Part shown: positions 43,874-55,551 of the stretch, one piece after another
Position numbering within the stretch: position 1 is the first letter of the stretch
Layout: every line of letters begins with the position of its first letter
Assembly: GCA_039800205.1 (NCBI GenBank)
Contig: JBDLRB010000268.1
Span: 1 to 64,000, forward strand
Direction: 5' to 3'
Length of the DNA: 64,000 nt
Origin: SYIM01 sp039800205
GTDB lineage: Bacteria; Pseudomonadota; Gammaproteobacteria; Burkholderiales; Burkholderiaceae_E
Translations under genes and position numbers: made by a program
The notes under the pieces: generated by a model
The model's database searches: none
Told to the model about the DNA's origin: nothing
What the model saw: only the letters and a program-made list of their open reading frames with translations

Positions 43874-44884
43874 ATGCGGATCGCCATCGTTGGGCTCGGT
43901 GCGGTGGGTGGGCTGATTGCGGCCCGCCTCGCCCGGGCCGGTCAACCCGTCTGCGCGCTGGCGCGCGGGCAAACCCTTGACGCTGTTCGTCGCGACGGAT
44001 TGCGGCTGATTGACGCTTCGGGCGAACAGTCCCTGCCGCTTCTTGTCTCCGACCGACCCGAGCACCTCGGACCCGTCGACCTGATCGTCTTGAGCGTGAA
44101 GGCGCCGGCGCTGCCCTCGGTGGCTCCGCAGGTCGCACGGATGCTGGGCCGCGAGACGGCGATCCTGTCTGCAATGAACGGCGTGCCCTGGTGGATGTTT
44201 CACGGGCTCGATGAGACGCTCGCTGCCCGGGCCTGGCCCTCGATCGATCCCGATGGGCAGTTGGCGCGCCTGATGCCGCCTGAGCGCGTGATTGGGGGCG
44301 TGCTTCACCTGGCGAGCGATTGTCCCGAACCTGGCGTGGTGCGGCACTCGACCGGCCAGCGTCTGATCATCGGCGAGCCCACGGGCGGTCAGCGCGCCCG
44401 CAGCCAGGCGGCCGCGCAGGCGCTCAGGGCAGCGGGGTTCGACGTCGAAGAGGCGCCCCGCATCCAGCAGGAACTATGGTTCAAGCTTTGGGGCAACATG
44501 ACCGTCAACCCGATTTCAGCGCTGACCGGTGCGACGGTCGACCGCATCGTCGGCGATCCGCTGGTTCGTGCCTTCATGTCCCGCGTGATGGTCGAGGCCG
44601 CCGAAATCGGCGCGCGGATCGGCCTGCCGATCGCGATGTCCCCCGAGGACCGGCATCAGGTCACCCGCCGGATCGGCGCCTTTCGCACCTCGATGCTGCA
44701 GGATGTGGATGCGGGCCGGGCCATCGAACTGGACGCGCTGGTCACCGTGGTCCGCGAGATCGGCGAGGCCGTGGGCCTCGCGACGCCCAATACGGACGCC
44801 CTGCTTGGCCTGACGCGCGTTTTTGCCCGCGAGCAGGGCCTTTACCCTGGCGAGGCGCCTGCGCCGGGCGGACGGGTGCAATGA
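43874..44884 (+). CDS. panE: 2-dehydropantoate 2-reductase family protein
   Basis: The family reduces ketopantoate to pantoate for CoA synthesis. The 336-residue protein has RIAIVGLGAVGGLIAARLARAG for NADPH binding, LSVKAPALPSVAPQVARML, LSAMNGVPWWMFHG, and the C-terminal LWFKLWGNMTVNPISALTGAT with the catalytic lysine. There are several paralogues of this family in many genomes, some of unknown substrate, so the symbol is tentative. A GGAGG-containing site precedes the ATG. The stop overlaps the ybaK start by four bases. Confidence 0.8.
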   Translation: MRIAIVGLGAVGGLIAARLARAGQPVCALARGQTLDAVRRDGLRLIDASGEQSLPLLVSDRPEHLGPVDLIVLSVKAPALPSVAPQVARMLGRETAILSAMNGVPWWMFHGLDETLAARAWPSIDPDGQLARLMPPERVIGGVLHLASDCPEPGVVRHSTGQRLIIGEPTGGQRARSQAAAQALRAAGFDVEEAPRIQQELWFKLWGNMTVNPISALTGATVDRIVGDPLVRAFMSRVMVEAAEIGARIGLPIAMSPEDRHQVTRRIGAFRTSMLQDVDAGRAIELDALVTVVREIGEAVGLATPNTDALLGLTRVFAREQGLYPGEAPAPGGRVQ

Positions 44885-45381
44885 GTGGCGACCGCGTCAA
44901 GCATGTCTCGGAAACGCCGGCCACGCGGTTTCTGCGCGCGCGGAAGATTCCGTTTGGCGAGCACCCGTACGAATACGTCGATCATGGCGGGACGGCCGAA
45001 TCAGCCCGCCAGTTGGGGGTCGATGAACACATCGTCTTCAAGACGCTGGTGATGCAGGATGATCGCGCGCGGCCGCTCGTGGTTCTGATGCACGGGGATC
45101 GCACCGTTTCGACGAAGGCGCTCGCGCGCCAGATCGGCGTCAAGTCGGTCGAACCCTGCGATCCGGCACAGGCTCAGCGTCATAGTGGCTATCTGGTGGG
45201 TGGGACCTCGCCGTTCGGGCTGAAGAAGCCGATGCCCGTCTTCCATGAGGCATCGATGACCGAAATCGAGCGGGTGTATCTCAACGGCGGTCGGCGCGGT
45301 TATCTGGTGTCGCTCGCCCCCGCGCAGATTGTCGAGCTCCTCGGTTCGACACCGGTACACTGCGCAATCGAGAAGAGCTGA
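44881..45381 (+). CDS. ybaK: YbaK/EbsC family Cys-tRNA(Pro) deacylase
   Basis: YbaK removes cysteine mischarged on tRNA-Pro. The 166-residue protein has TPATRFLRARKIPFGEHPYEYVDHGGTAES at the N-terminus, the lysine of HIVFKTLVMQ, GDRTVSTKALARQIGVKSV, GYLVGGTSPFGLKKPMPVF and GGRRGYLVSLAP. The ATG at 44881 overlaps the stop of the preceding gene (ATGA). The frame is open further up but that part is a shadow of panE. Confidence 0.92.
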   Translation: MSGDRVKHVSETPATRFLRARKIPFGEHPYEYVDHGGTAESARQLGVDEHIVFKTLVMQDDRARPLVVLMHGDRTVSTKALARQIGVKSVEPCDPAQAQRHSGYLVGGTSPFGLKKPMPVFHEASMTEIERVYLNGGRRGYLVSLAPAQIVELLGSTPVHCAIEKS

Positions 45382-45437
45382 GACCCTGCTTCACCGGCCC
45401 ACCGTCCGGTCGGGGTCGAACGGCGAGGAGACTGTCA

Positions 45438-46064
45438 ATGGAAGCGTTGCTTGGACCGGTGGTGGTGCTGGCCGCCTACCTGCTGGGGTCAATCTCATTC
45501 GCGGTGGTTGTCAGTCGCGCGATGGGGCTGGCGGACCCGCGCAGCTACGGGTCGGGTAACCCCGGGGCAACCAATGTTCTGCGGACCGGGCGCCGTGGTG
45601 CGGCGCTCCTGACTCTGTTGGGTGACAGCCTCAAGGGCGTGGTCGCCGTGCTTGTTGCCCGCTGGTTGGGCGTGGCCGAAAGCATGGTCGTTTTCGCCGC
45701 CCTGGCGGCCTTTGTGGGGCACGTGTTCCCCGTCTTTCATGGCTTCAAAGGCGGAAAGGGCGTGGCGACGGCCGCAGGCGTCCTGCTTGCGCTCGATCCC
45801 TGGTTGGGTGGGCCCACGTTGCTCACCTGGTTATTGATCGCTTTTTTCTTTCGCTATTCATCGCTTGCCGCGCTCGTGGCGGCGGTGTTCGCCCCGCTCT
45901 GGCAGCTGTTTCTCCATGGCCCGGGGCTGAGCGTGTTGGCGGTGGCCGTCATGAGTGCGCTGCTGATTGCCCGTCACCGAGGCAACATCGTGAAATTGAT
46001 GAAGGGCACCGAGTCGCGCATCGGCGGCGGGTCGCGGTCCGCACCGGGTCCGGATCAGCGTTGA
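45438..46064 (+). CDS. plsY: Acyl-phosphate glycerol-3-phosphate acyltransferase PlsY
   Basis: PlsY transfers an acyl group from acyl phosphate to glycerol 3-phosphate, the first membrane step of phospholipid synthesis. The 208-residue protein has five helices and the family motifs YLLGSISFAVVVSR, GSGNPGATNVLRTGR, GHVFPVFHGFKGGKGVATAAG and IARHRGNIVKLMKGTE. It is the usual divergent partner of tsaD; here the genes converge with a 10-base overlap of their 3' ends. Confidence 0.95.
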   Translation: MEALLGPVVVLAAYLLGSISFAVVVSRAMGLADPRSYGSGNPGATNVLRTGRRGAALLTLLGDSLKGVVAVLVARWLGVAESMVVFAALAAFVGHVFPVFHGFKGGKGVATAAGVLLALDPWLGGPTLLTWLLIAFFFRYSSLAALVAAVFAPLWQLFLHGPGLSVLAVAVMSALLIARHRGNIVKLMKGTESRIGGGSRSAPGPDQR

Positions 46065-47110
46065 GGGTCGGGCTGAGTCGATCGCCGTTCGAGTGTCTCG
46101 AGCGGCCAGCGCGGTCGGACCGCGAAGGCCTTGGGAACCGTGGGACACTGCCCCGCCCGAGCCAGGGCTTGCAGACGTAAGGCCCCGGCCAGCGCGATCA
46201 TCGCGCCGTTGTCGGTGCACAGGGCCGGGGGTGGAAAGCTCACCTCGATCCCCTGCCTGGAACCGGCCTCGTTCAGGCGCTCGCGCAGCCGTCGGTTGGC
46301 GCTCACGCCCCCCGCGACCACCAGTCGCCTGATTCCGGTCTGCGCGACTGCGCGCAGGGCCTTGCTCGCCAGCACATCGGTGATGGCCGCCTCGATTTCC
46401 AGCGCCAGATCGGCCCGTGCGTCCGGGTCGTGCACACCCCGTTCGACGATCACCCGCACGGCGGTCTTCAAGCCGCTGAAGCTGAAATCGAGATGCGGTT
46501 CGTGGATCAGGGGTCTGGGCAGGCTGAACCGCCCCGGCCGTCCGTCGCGAGCCAGTGCGGATAAGGCAGGCCCACCGGGGTAGCCCAGGTCGAGCAGCTT
46601 CGCACTCTTGTCGAAGGCTTCGCCGGCAGCGTCGTCCAGGGTATCTCCAAGCAGATCGTACTGCCCGATATCGTGGACCGCGAGCAACTGCGTATGGCCC
46701 CCGGAGACCAGCAGCGCGACGAAGGGCGTGGCGGGCGGGTGCTCGCCCAGCAGCGGTGACAGGAGATGCCCCTCCAGATGGTGCACGCCGATGCCGGGCC
46801 GTTGCAGCGCCCAGGCAAGCGAGGCGCCCACGCCCGCCCCCACCAGCAGCGCACCGGCCAGTCCGGGACCTTCGGTCCAGGCGACGGCGTCGATCGCGGC
46901 GAGCGTGTGCCCGCATTGTCCAAGCGCCTCGCGGGCAAGCGGGATCACACGGCGGATATGATCCCGGGAGGCGAGTTCGGGGACCACGCCACCGTACCGC
47001 TCGTGCATGGCCACCTGCGAATGCAGGGCCTGACCGAGCAGTCCCTTTTCGGTGCAATACAGCGCGACGCCGGTTTCGTCGCAGGAGGTTTCAATGCCGA
47101 GCACGATCAT
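46055..47110 (-). CDS. tsaD: tRNA N6-adenosine threonylcarbamoyltransferase TsaD
   Basis: TsaD joins threonylcarbamoyl-AMP to A37 of ANN-decoding tRNAs. The 351-residue protein begins MIVLGIETSCDETGVALY. The metal-binding histidines are in VHHLEGHLLSPLL, followed by SGGHTQLLAVHDIGQYDLLGDTLDDAAGEAFDKSAKLL, RLVVAGGVSANRRLRERL and FPPPALCTDNGAMIA. The 5' end overlaps the divergent flavoprotein gene by 17 bases. Confidence 0.97.
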   Translation of the reverse strand: MIVLGIETSCDETGVALYCTEKGLLGQALHSQVAMHERYGGVVPELASRDHIRRVIPLAREALGQCGHTLAAIDAVAWTEGPGLAGALLVGAGVGASLAWALQRPGIGVHHLEGHLLSPLLGEHPPATPFVALLVSGGHTQLLAVHDIGQYDLLGDTLDDAAGEAFDKSAKLLDLGYPGGPALSALARDGRPGRFSLPRPLIHEPHLDFSFSGLKTAVRVIVERGVHDPDARADLALEIEAAITDVLASKALRAVAQTGIRRLVVAGGVSANRRLRERLNEAGSRQGIEVSFPPPALCTDNGAMIALAGALRLQALARAGQCPTVPKAFAVRPRWPLETLERRSTQPDPQR

Positions 47111-48368
47111 CGGTCAAGTATCGCACGCGCCCGCAGCGGCTCGAGCGCTGGATCTGCTGGTGATCGGGGGCGGTGCGGCGGGCCTTTTTTGTGCGGGGCA
47201 GGCGGCTCAGCGCGGACTGAGGGTCGGGGTGGTCGACCATTCAGCGCGTCGCGGCGAGAAGATTCGCATCTCGGGGGGTGGGCGCTGCAATTTCACCAAT
47301 CTGGACGCGGACCGGAGTGAGCGCTTCAGTGGGGCCGATCCGCGCTTCATCCGCGCCGTGCTGCGTGCCTATCCGCCCGAGCGATTCATTGCGCTGGTGC
47401 GCGCCCGCGGCATTTCGTACCACGAAAAGCACAAGGGGCAGCTGTTCTGCGACGACTCCGCAGAGCGGATCGTCGATCTCCTCACCGATGCGTGCGAGCG
47501 TGGCGGGGTTCGCGAATACCGACCGTGCCAGATCCAGGCGGTCCGGGTCGAGGACGCCTCTGTCCTGGGCCGGTTTGTGGTCGAAACCGATCACGGTGTG
47601 TTGCATGCGCATCGCCTGGTCGTGGCGACCGGCGGCCTGTCGATTCCGAAGATCGGAGCAAGCGATCTGGGCTACCGCATTGCGCGACAGTTCGGCCACA
47701 AGGTGATCGAACCGCGACCGGCTCTGGTTCCGCTCACCTTCGACCCCTCCGGCTGGTCCGCCTGGTCGGCGCTGGCCGGGGTGGCGATCCCGGTCCGGGT
47801 TCGATCGGGCGCCTCGCCCGACTTCGACGATGACCTGCTGTTTACGCACCGTGGGTTGTCGGGCCCGGCGATTCTGCAGGCCTCGAGCTTCTGGCGGCCG
47901 GGCGGTGCGCTCGAAATCGACCTTCTCCCCGGCGAAGACGTGCGGGCATGGCTGCGCAGCGAGCGCGATCACGCCGGCGCGCGGCTCCTGAGTACAGTGC
48001 TTGCGCAACGCCTGCCGCGGCGGCTGGCTCAGCACTGGGTGGCTGCAGCCCCGGGCCCCGATCGCAAGGGCGACCGCAAGCTGGCCGAACTGGGCAATGC
48101 CGCGCTGGGGGCGACGGCCGAGTCCCTGTCCCGCTGGGCGATCGAGCCCACCGGGACCGAGGGCTTTCGCAAGGCCGAAGTCACCACAGGAGGCGTCTCG
48201 GTGGTCGATATCGAGCCACGCACGCTCGAATCGCTGCGCCAACCGGGGCTTCATTTCATTGGCGAGGTGCTCGATGTCACCGGCTGGCTGGGGGGCTACA
48301 ACTTTCAGTGGGCCTGGGCCAGTGCCTACGTCGTCGCGCAGGCGGCCGCTGCGCGTGCCTCGGCCTGA
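47094..48368 (+). CDS. BaiN/HI0933 family NAD(P)/FAD-dependent oxidoreductase
   Basis: The start at 47094 (MPSTIIGQVSHAP) has AGGAGG a few bases upstream, inside the tsaD coding strand; the product has 424 residues. LDLLVIGGGAAGLFCAG is the FAD-binding fold, followed by RRGEKIRISGGGRCNFTN, a family signature. HRLVVATGGLSIPKIGASDLGYRIARQFG and the C-terminal KAEVTTGGVSVVDI and FIGEVLDVTGWLGGYNFQWAW are also characteristic. The physiological substrate of most members is unknown. Confidence 0.9.
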   Translation: MPSTIIGQVSHAPAAARALDLLVIGGGAAGLFCAGQAAQRGLRVGVVDHSARRGEKIRISGGGRCNFTNLDADRSERFSGADPRFIRAVLRAYPPERFIALVRARGISYHEKHKGQLFCDDSAERIVDLLTDACERGGVREYRPCQIQAVRVEDASVLGRFVVETDHGVLHAHRLVVATGGLSIPKIGASDLGYRIARQFGHKVIEPRPALVPLTFDPSGWSAWSALAGVAIPVRVRSGASPDFDDDLLFTHRGLSGPAILQASSFWRPGGALEIDLLPGEDVRAWLRSERDHAGARLLSTVLAQRLPRRLAQHWVAAAPGPDRKGDRKLAELGNAALGATAESLSRWAIEPTGTEGFRKAEVTTGGVSVVDIEPRTLESLRQPGLHFIGEVLDVTGWLGGYNFQWAWASAYVVAQAAAARASA

Positions 48369-48389
48369 GTGCATCTCTTGTCCATCCGT

Positions 48390-48418
48390 TTGACAAACGA
48401 ACATTTACAGCACATGAT
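48390..48418 (+). promoter_or_regulatory. rpsU promoter
   Basis: A perfect TTGACA -35 (48390 to 48395), a 17-base spacer and a CATGAT -10 (48413 to 48418) lie about 32 bases before the rpsU ATG. This is probably the main promoter of the rpsU-yqeY-dnaG-rpoD locus. Confidence 0.65.
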
Positions 48419-48450
48419 GTTAGGTTCGTTCGAAAGGGGGTGATTTTTTT

Positions 48451-48663
48451 ATGCCGACGGTACGAGTCAAGGAAAACGAGCCCTTCGATGTGGCACTCAG
48501 GCGCTTCAAGCGCACCATCGAAAAAGCCGGAATCATTACCGAGCTTCGGGCACGCGAGTTTTATGAGAAGCCCACTTCCGAGCGCAAGCGCAAGAAGGCC
48601 GCGGCGGTCAAGCGCCATTACAAGCGCATCCGCAGCCAGATGCTCCCCAAGAAGCTGTACTGA
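48451..48663 (+). CDS. rpsU: 30S ribosomal protein S21
   Basis: S21 helps 30S subunits engage mRNA. The 70-residue basic protein starts MPTVRVKENEPFDVALRRFKR and has FYEKPTSERKRKKAAAVKRHYKR. A strong ribosome site (AGGGGGT) is followed by a run of T before the ATG. It heads the macromolecular synthesis locus. Confidence 0.97.
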   Translation: MPTVRVKENEPFDVALRRFKRTIEKAGIITELRAREFYEKPTSERKRKKAAAVKRHYKRIRSQMLPKKLY

Positions 48664-48702
48664 GCTTCACTGAGTTCAGTTTCACTGAGTATCGGGCCTG
48701 AC

Positions 48703-48722
48703 GGGCCGGTGGCCACCGGCCC
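48703..48722 (+). terminator. Hairpin between rpsU and yqeY
   Basis: A perfect 20-base palindrome, GGGCCGGTGG followed by CCACCGGCCC, lies 39 bases after the rpsU stop. It is followed by GTCTTCAC, not a proper T run. As in the E. coli rpsU-dnaG-rpoD operon, a partial terminator here would let rpsU be made in excess of dnaG and rpoD. Two copies of TTCACTGAGT (48666 to 48675, 48681 to 48690) precede it. Confidence 0.5.
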
Positions 48723-48809
48723 GTCTTCACAAGCGGGGTCCGCCCCGTTTGCCTGGGCGGCATCCGTCCGTCTGAATCCCGCCCGTCTGGTTCCCCACCG
48801 AGATCCCGC

Positions 48810-49259
48810 ATGACGATCAAGGACAGAATCTCCGAAGACATGAAGGCGGCGATGCGTGCTCGCGAGGCCGATCGTCTGCTCGCCATCCGCATGCTGATGG
48901 CTGCGATCAAGCAACGCGAAGTCGACGAGCGCATCACGCTCGATGACGAGCAGGTGTTGACCGTCATCGACCGTCAGATCCGTCAGCGGCGCGAATCAAT
49001 CGCCGGCTACGAGGCCGCCGGGCGGGACGATCTGGTCGCGCGCGAGCGCTTCGAAGTCGACGTTCTCTCTGCATACCTGCCCGCCCAGGCCAGCGCCGAG
49101 GATGTGCGTGCGGAAATCGATACAGCCATCGCCGCAACAGGCGCCACGGGCATCGCGCAGATGGGCAAGGTGATGGCGATTCTCAAGCCCCGCCTCGCGG
49201 GTCGGGCCGATCTCTCGGCCGTTTCGGCTCAGGTGCGCGCGCGTCTGTCGGGTCAGTGA
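48810..49259 (+). CDS. GatB/YqeY domain protein
   Basis: The 149-residue protein is a stand-alone YqeY domain: MTIKDRISEDMKAAMRAREADRLLAIRMLMAAIKQREVDE at the start and ATGIAQMGKVMAILKPRLAGRADLSAVSAQVRARL at the end. The domain occurs at the tRNA-binding end of GatB; for the free protein a tRNA-related role is likely but unproven. It sits between rpsU and dnaG, a common arrangement. Confidence 0.93.
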   Translation: MTIKDRISEDMKAAMRAREADRLLAIRMLMAAIKQREVDERITLDDEQVLTVIDRQIRQRRESIAGYEAAGRDDLVARERFEVDVLSAYLPAQASAEDVRAEIDTAIAATGATGIAQMGKVMAILKPRLAGRADLSAVSAQVRARLSGQ

Positions 49260-49380
49260 TTACGGGGGTCGCCCCCGCCACGATCCGGCCACCCGGCGAT
49301 CTCGCTCCGCGGACTGACTCTGACCCTCTCGGGCTCTGCGTGCGAGCCCCTCGATCCTGCCGGAGCGGTACACTCGTCCG

Positions 49381-51300
49381 GTGATTCCCCAGGACTTCAT
49401 CCAACAACTGCTGGGCCGCGTCGACATCGTCGAAGTGGTGGGTCGGCACGTTCAACTCCGTCGGGCCGGCGCCAATTTTCTGGGTCTGTGCCCTTTTCAC
49501 GGTGAAAAATCGCCGTCGTTCACGGTCAGTCCATCCAAGCAGTTCTATCACTGCTTCGGTTGTGGGGCGCATGGGTCGGCGATCGGGTTCCTGATGGAGC
49601 ATGCCGGTCTCGGTTACGTCGATGCCATTCGGGACCTCGCGCGTGATGCAGGCCTGGCGGTGCCCGAGGTCGGTCGGGCCGATGCGGCCGAGGCCGCGCG
49701 GCAGGCGGCCCGCCAGGGCGATCTGACCCGCCTGATGACCGAGGTCGCGCGGTTTTATCGAGAGCGATTACGGGACACGACGCGAGCGATCGAGTACCTG
49801 AAAGGCCGAGGCATGACAGGTGAGATGGCTGCCCGGTTCGGGATCGGCTATGCGCCGGCGCAGTGGCGGGCACTGGAGGCGATGACGGGCGACTACGACG
49901 GCCCGGCGTTGCTTGACGCGGGTCTGGTCATCGACAACCGGGATGAGTCCGGTCAGTCGCGCCGCTACGATCGATTTCGGGATCGCATCATGTTTCCGAT
50001 CCGCAATGCGCGCGCGCAGATCGTTGGCTTTGGCGGGCGGGTGATCGATTCCGGCGAACCCAAGTACATGAATTCGCCTGAGACGGCCGTATTTTCAAAA
50101 GGGCGCGAGATCTACGGCGTCTTCGAGTCCCGCGAAGGCATTCGTCGCGAGAACTGCGTGGTCGTTGTCGAAGGCTACATGGATGTGGTGATGCTCGCCT
50201 GCCATGGCGTCGACAATGCGGTCGCCACGCTGGGCACAGCCACCACGGCGGACCATCTGCGCAAGCTCGTCCGTCTGGCGGACCGTCTGGTATTCGCGTT
50301 TGATGGCGATGCGGCGGGCCGAAAGGCCGCCTGGCGGGCGCTGGAAACCAGTCTGCCCTTCGTTGCGGATGACCGGCGGATCGATTTCCTGTTCCTGCCG
50401 GCCGAACACGATCCGGACAGCTTCGTTCGCGAGCAGGGGGCTTCAGCATGGCGGGACCGCCTGAATCGCACCACGTCCCTGTCGGAGCACCTGATCAGCT
50501 CGCTTGTGAGCGAGCTCGATCTCGAGCAGGCCGAAGGGCGGGCCGCGCTGATGGCCCAGGCGGGCCCCTTGTTGCGGCAGCTGGCCGCACCCGCACTGCG
50601 CATGCAGTTGGCGCACCGGATTGCCGAATTGGCCCGGCTCGATATCCGCGAAGTCGATCGTTATCTCTCGACTCAATCTCCGAATGAGCGGCGCAGTGGT
50701 TCGGGCGCACGGGCGCAGTCGGGTGGGGCCTTTGCAGCGGGCGATCCGGTGTCCCCCGGACGGGCGATGCCCTCGGACGCCCGCGGTGAGGGCGCGCAAT
50801 GGGGGCAGGGGGAAAGCAGAAACGCCCCCCGGCGCGGGCGTGATGGGTCGCGAACGGGCTGGGCCCGACCGGCGGTACGGATTCCGGTTGCAGCGCCCGA
50901 TCTGCTCGCCAGGGTTCGCCTGCTGCTTGCCCTGCATCCAGCGCTTGCGGATCAGGTGCCGCTTGAGGCGGACTGGATCGACGCGTCGCTGCGCGATTGG
51001 GCGGAGCTCCTGAGCACCGTGCCAGCCAACAGTACGTTTGCCAATGTCTGCGAGTGCGTGCGGGCGGCCGATCCCCAGGCGGCCGAACGACTGCAGCGCG
51101 AGGGTGTAGCCGACCCGGGCGCCTTGTCGACGCTTTCTGCCGAAGAGGCCGCCGACGAACTGCGCGGCGCGCTCGTGCAGATCGAGCAGCGCTGGGTGCG
51201 CAGCCACCTCGAACAGTTGGTCGCTTCGGGCATCCGTTCCAGCGAGGATCGTCTGCGCTACCAGTCACTTCTGGCCCGATCTAGACAGTTTCGAGCCTGA
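49381..51300 (+). CDS. dnaG: DNA primase
   Basis: DnaG makes the RNA primers for replication. The start is a GTG at 49381 (MIPQDFIQQLLGRVDIVEVVGRHVQLRRAG), the usual N-terminus. The 639-residue protein has the zinc finger CPFHGEKSPSFTVSPSKQFYHCFGCG, the core RFGIGYAPAQWRAL, YDRFRDRIMFPIRNARAQIVGFGGR, the TOPRIM motifs VVVVEGYMDVVML and FAFDGDAAGRKAAWRA, a polar linker (about 430 to 500), and a C-terminal helicase-binding domain. It precedes rpoD. Confidence 0.97.
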   Translation: MIPQDFIQQLLGRVDIVEVVGRHVQLRRAGANFLGLCPFHGEKSPSFTVSPSKQFYHCFGCGAHGSAIGFLMEHAGLGYVDAIRDLARDAGLAVPEVGRADAAEAARQAARQGDLTRLMTEVARFYRERLRDTTRAIEYLKGRGMTGEMAARFGIGYAPAQWRALEAMTGDYDGPALLDAGLVIDNRDESGQSRRYDRFRDRIMFPIRNARAQIVGFGGRVIDSGEPKYMNSPETAVFSKGREIYGVFESREGIRRENCVVVVEGYMDVVMLACHGVDNAVATLGTATTADHLRKLVRLADRLVFAFDGDAAGRKAAWRALETSLPFVADDRRIDFLFLPAEHDPDSFVREQGASAWRDRLNRTTSLSEHLISSLVSELDLEQAEGRAALMAQAGPLLRQLAAPALRMQLAHRIAELARLDIREVDRYLSTQSPNERRSGSGARAQSGGAFAAGDPVSPGRAMPSDARGEGAQWGQGESRNAPRRGRDGSRTGWARPAVRIPVAAPDLLARVRLLLALHPALADQVPLEADWIDASLRDWAELLSTVPANSTFANVCECVRAADPQAAERLQREGVADPGALSTLSAEEAADELRGALVQIEQRWVRSHLEQLVASGIRSSEDRLRYQSLLARSRQFRA

Positions 51301-51311
51301 ACGGCTATAAT
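51282..51311 (+). promoter_or_regulatory. Internal promoter ahead of rpoD
   Basis: TAGACA (51282 to 51287) and a perfect TATAAT (51306 to 51311) are spaced by 18 bases. The -35 lies within the last codons of dnaG. The predicted start is about 50 bases before the rpoD GTG, so rpoD can be expressed apart from the upstream genes. Confidence 0.6.
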
Positions 51312-51370
51312 GGAGGGTTCTCCCCTAATCGTCCTTCCTACCCAGAATCCTTCTATCGAAGAGGCTCATC

Positions 51371-54349
<2,979 letters not shown>

Positions 54350-54419
54350 GCGTCGCGGTGCGGGCGGTCGGGTTCGCACGCACTGTGTCGGTCGGTCGTC
54401 CCGCACCTGATTGTTCCCG

Positions 54420-55355
54420 GTGAATCCATCCGGAAGCTTCCCGGTCGGCCTCGCGTTTACGCTGGGCGCGGTCTTCCTTTGGGGAACGCAGGTTCCGGTC
54501 GCCAAAGTGCTGCTCGAGTCGATGGACAGCTTCGCTTTTGGGGCGCTGCGCTACCTGATCGCGCTGGCCGGTTTCGCCCCGATCCTCTGGTGGCGCGAGG
54601 GCTGGCGAGGGTTCTCGGTTGGGGGCCAGGGCGCTCGGCTGGCGGTCGCGGGCGGCGTCGGCCTGGCAGGGTCCACGGTACTGGTCTTTCTGGGCTTGAG
54701 TTTTACCCGCGCAGAGTCCGCAGCAATCATTCTCGCTTTGCAGCCGGGCATGACAGCGCTGGCGCAATGGGTGATCGATCGTCGTCGCCCACCCGGCTAC
54801 ACGCTCGCCTGCCTGGCTCTTGCCTTTATCGGGGTGCTGATGGTCATCACGCGGGGCGGCGCGGCGTTTTCTTCCGGCGCGCCCTTCGAGTGGCGCGAGT
54901 GGATCGGCAATCTGCTTGTGCTGTGTGGGTCGATGGCCTGGGTCACGTATGTGATCAGTGCGGCGCCCTTGGCGACGTGGTCGGCTGCGCGGTTATCAAC
55001 GCTCGGCAGCGCCTGGGCCGCACTGGTACTGACGCTGGTCTGGGTTATTGCGGCCTCGCTCGGTTACGCCGATCGGTCGATCCATCTCGATGCCGATGAC
55101 AGCGCCCGGCTCGCTTACGTATCGGTGTTTGGCGCGATGGCCGCCATGTTCTGGTGGAATGCCGGTGTCCGCCGCATCGGTGCGCTCAATGCTGCGCTCT
55201 TTGGCTACCTGATGCCGGTCTTTGCATTTGCCCTGCGCGCGCTCGAGGGTGCGGTGTTCACGGGGGCCGAGATCGCCGGGGTGGTCCTTGTGATCGTCTC
55301 GCTTGCCGCGAATAATCTGATCGAGCGGCAGCGACGGCATCGACGGCCCGGCTAA
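54420..55355 (+). CDS. EamA/DMT family transporter
   Basis: About ten hydrophobic helices in 311 residues, with AFTLGAVFLWGTQVPVAKVLLE, FGALRYLIALAGFAPIL, FLGLSFTRAESAAIILALQPGMTALAQW in the first half, and a similar second half ending in IAGVVLVIVSLAANNLIERQ. This is the EamA exporter pattern; substrate unknown. The start is uncertain: a GTG at 54420 and a TTG at 54411 are both possible and neither has a clear ribosome site. It follows rpoD by 70 bases but is probably a separate gene. Confidence 0.8.
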   Translation: MNPSGSFPVGLAFTLGAVFLWGTQVPVAKVLLESMDSFAFGALRYLIALAGFAPILWWREGWRGFSVGGQGARLAVAGGVGLAGSTVLVFLGLSFTRAESAAIILALQPGMTALAQWVIDRRRPPGYTLACLALAFIGVLMVITRGGAAFSSGAPFEWREWIGNLLVLCGSMAWVTYVISAAPLATWSAARLSTLGSAWAALVLTLVWVIAASLGYADRSIHLDADDSARLAYVSVFGAMAAMFWWNAGVRRIGALNAALFGYLMPVFAFALRALEGAVFTGAEIAGVVLVIVSLAANNLIERQRRHRRPG

Positions 55356-55366
55356 AATACCGCCAC

Positions 55367-55445
<79 letters not shown>

Positions 55446-55551
55446 GTTGCTTTCAGTTCTGCCCCAATGGGGGCGCCGATTCAGTCCGAGCATGTCGTCT
55501 GATTCCGGATTTTACGGACTCTCTTTCCGGTATTTTTGATAGCATGCGGGC

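Noticed and set aside
48666..48690. Two copies of TTCACTGAGT after rpsU as a regulatory repeat
   Set aside because: Only two short copies in an untranslated stretch; chance or slippage explains it as well.
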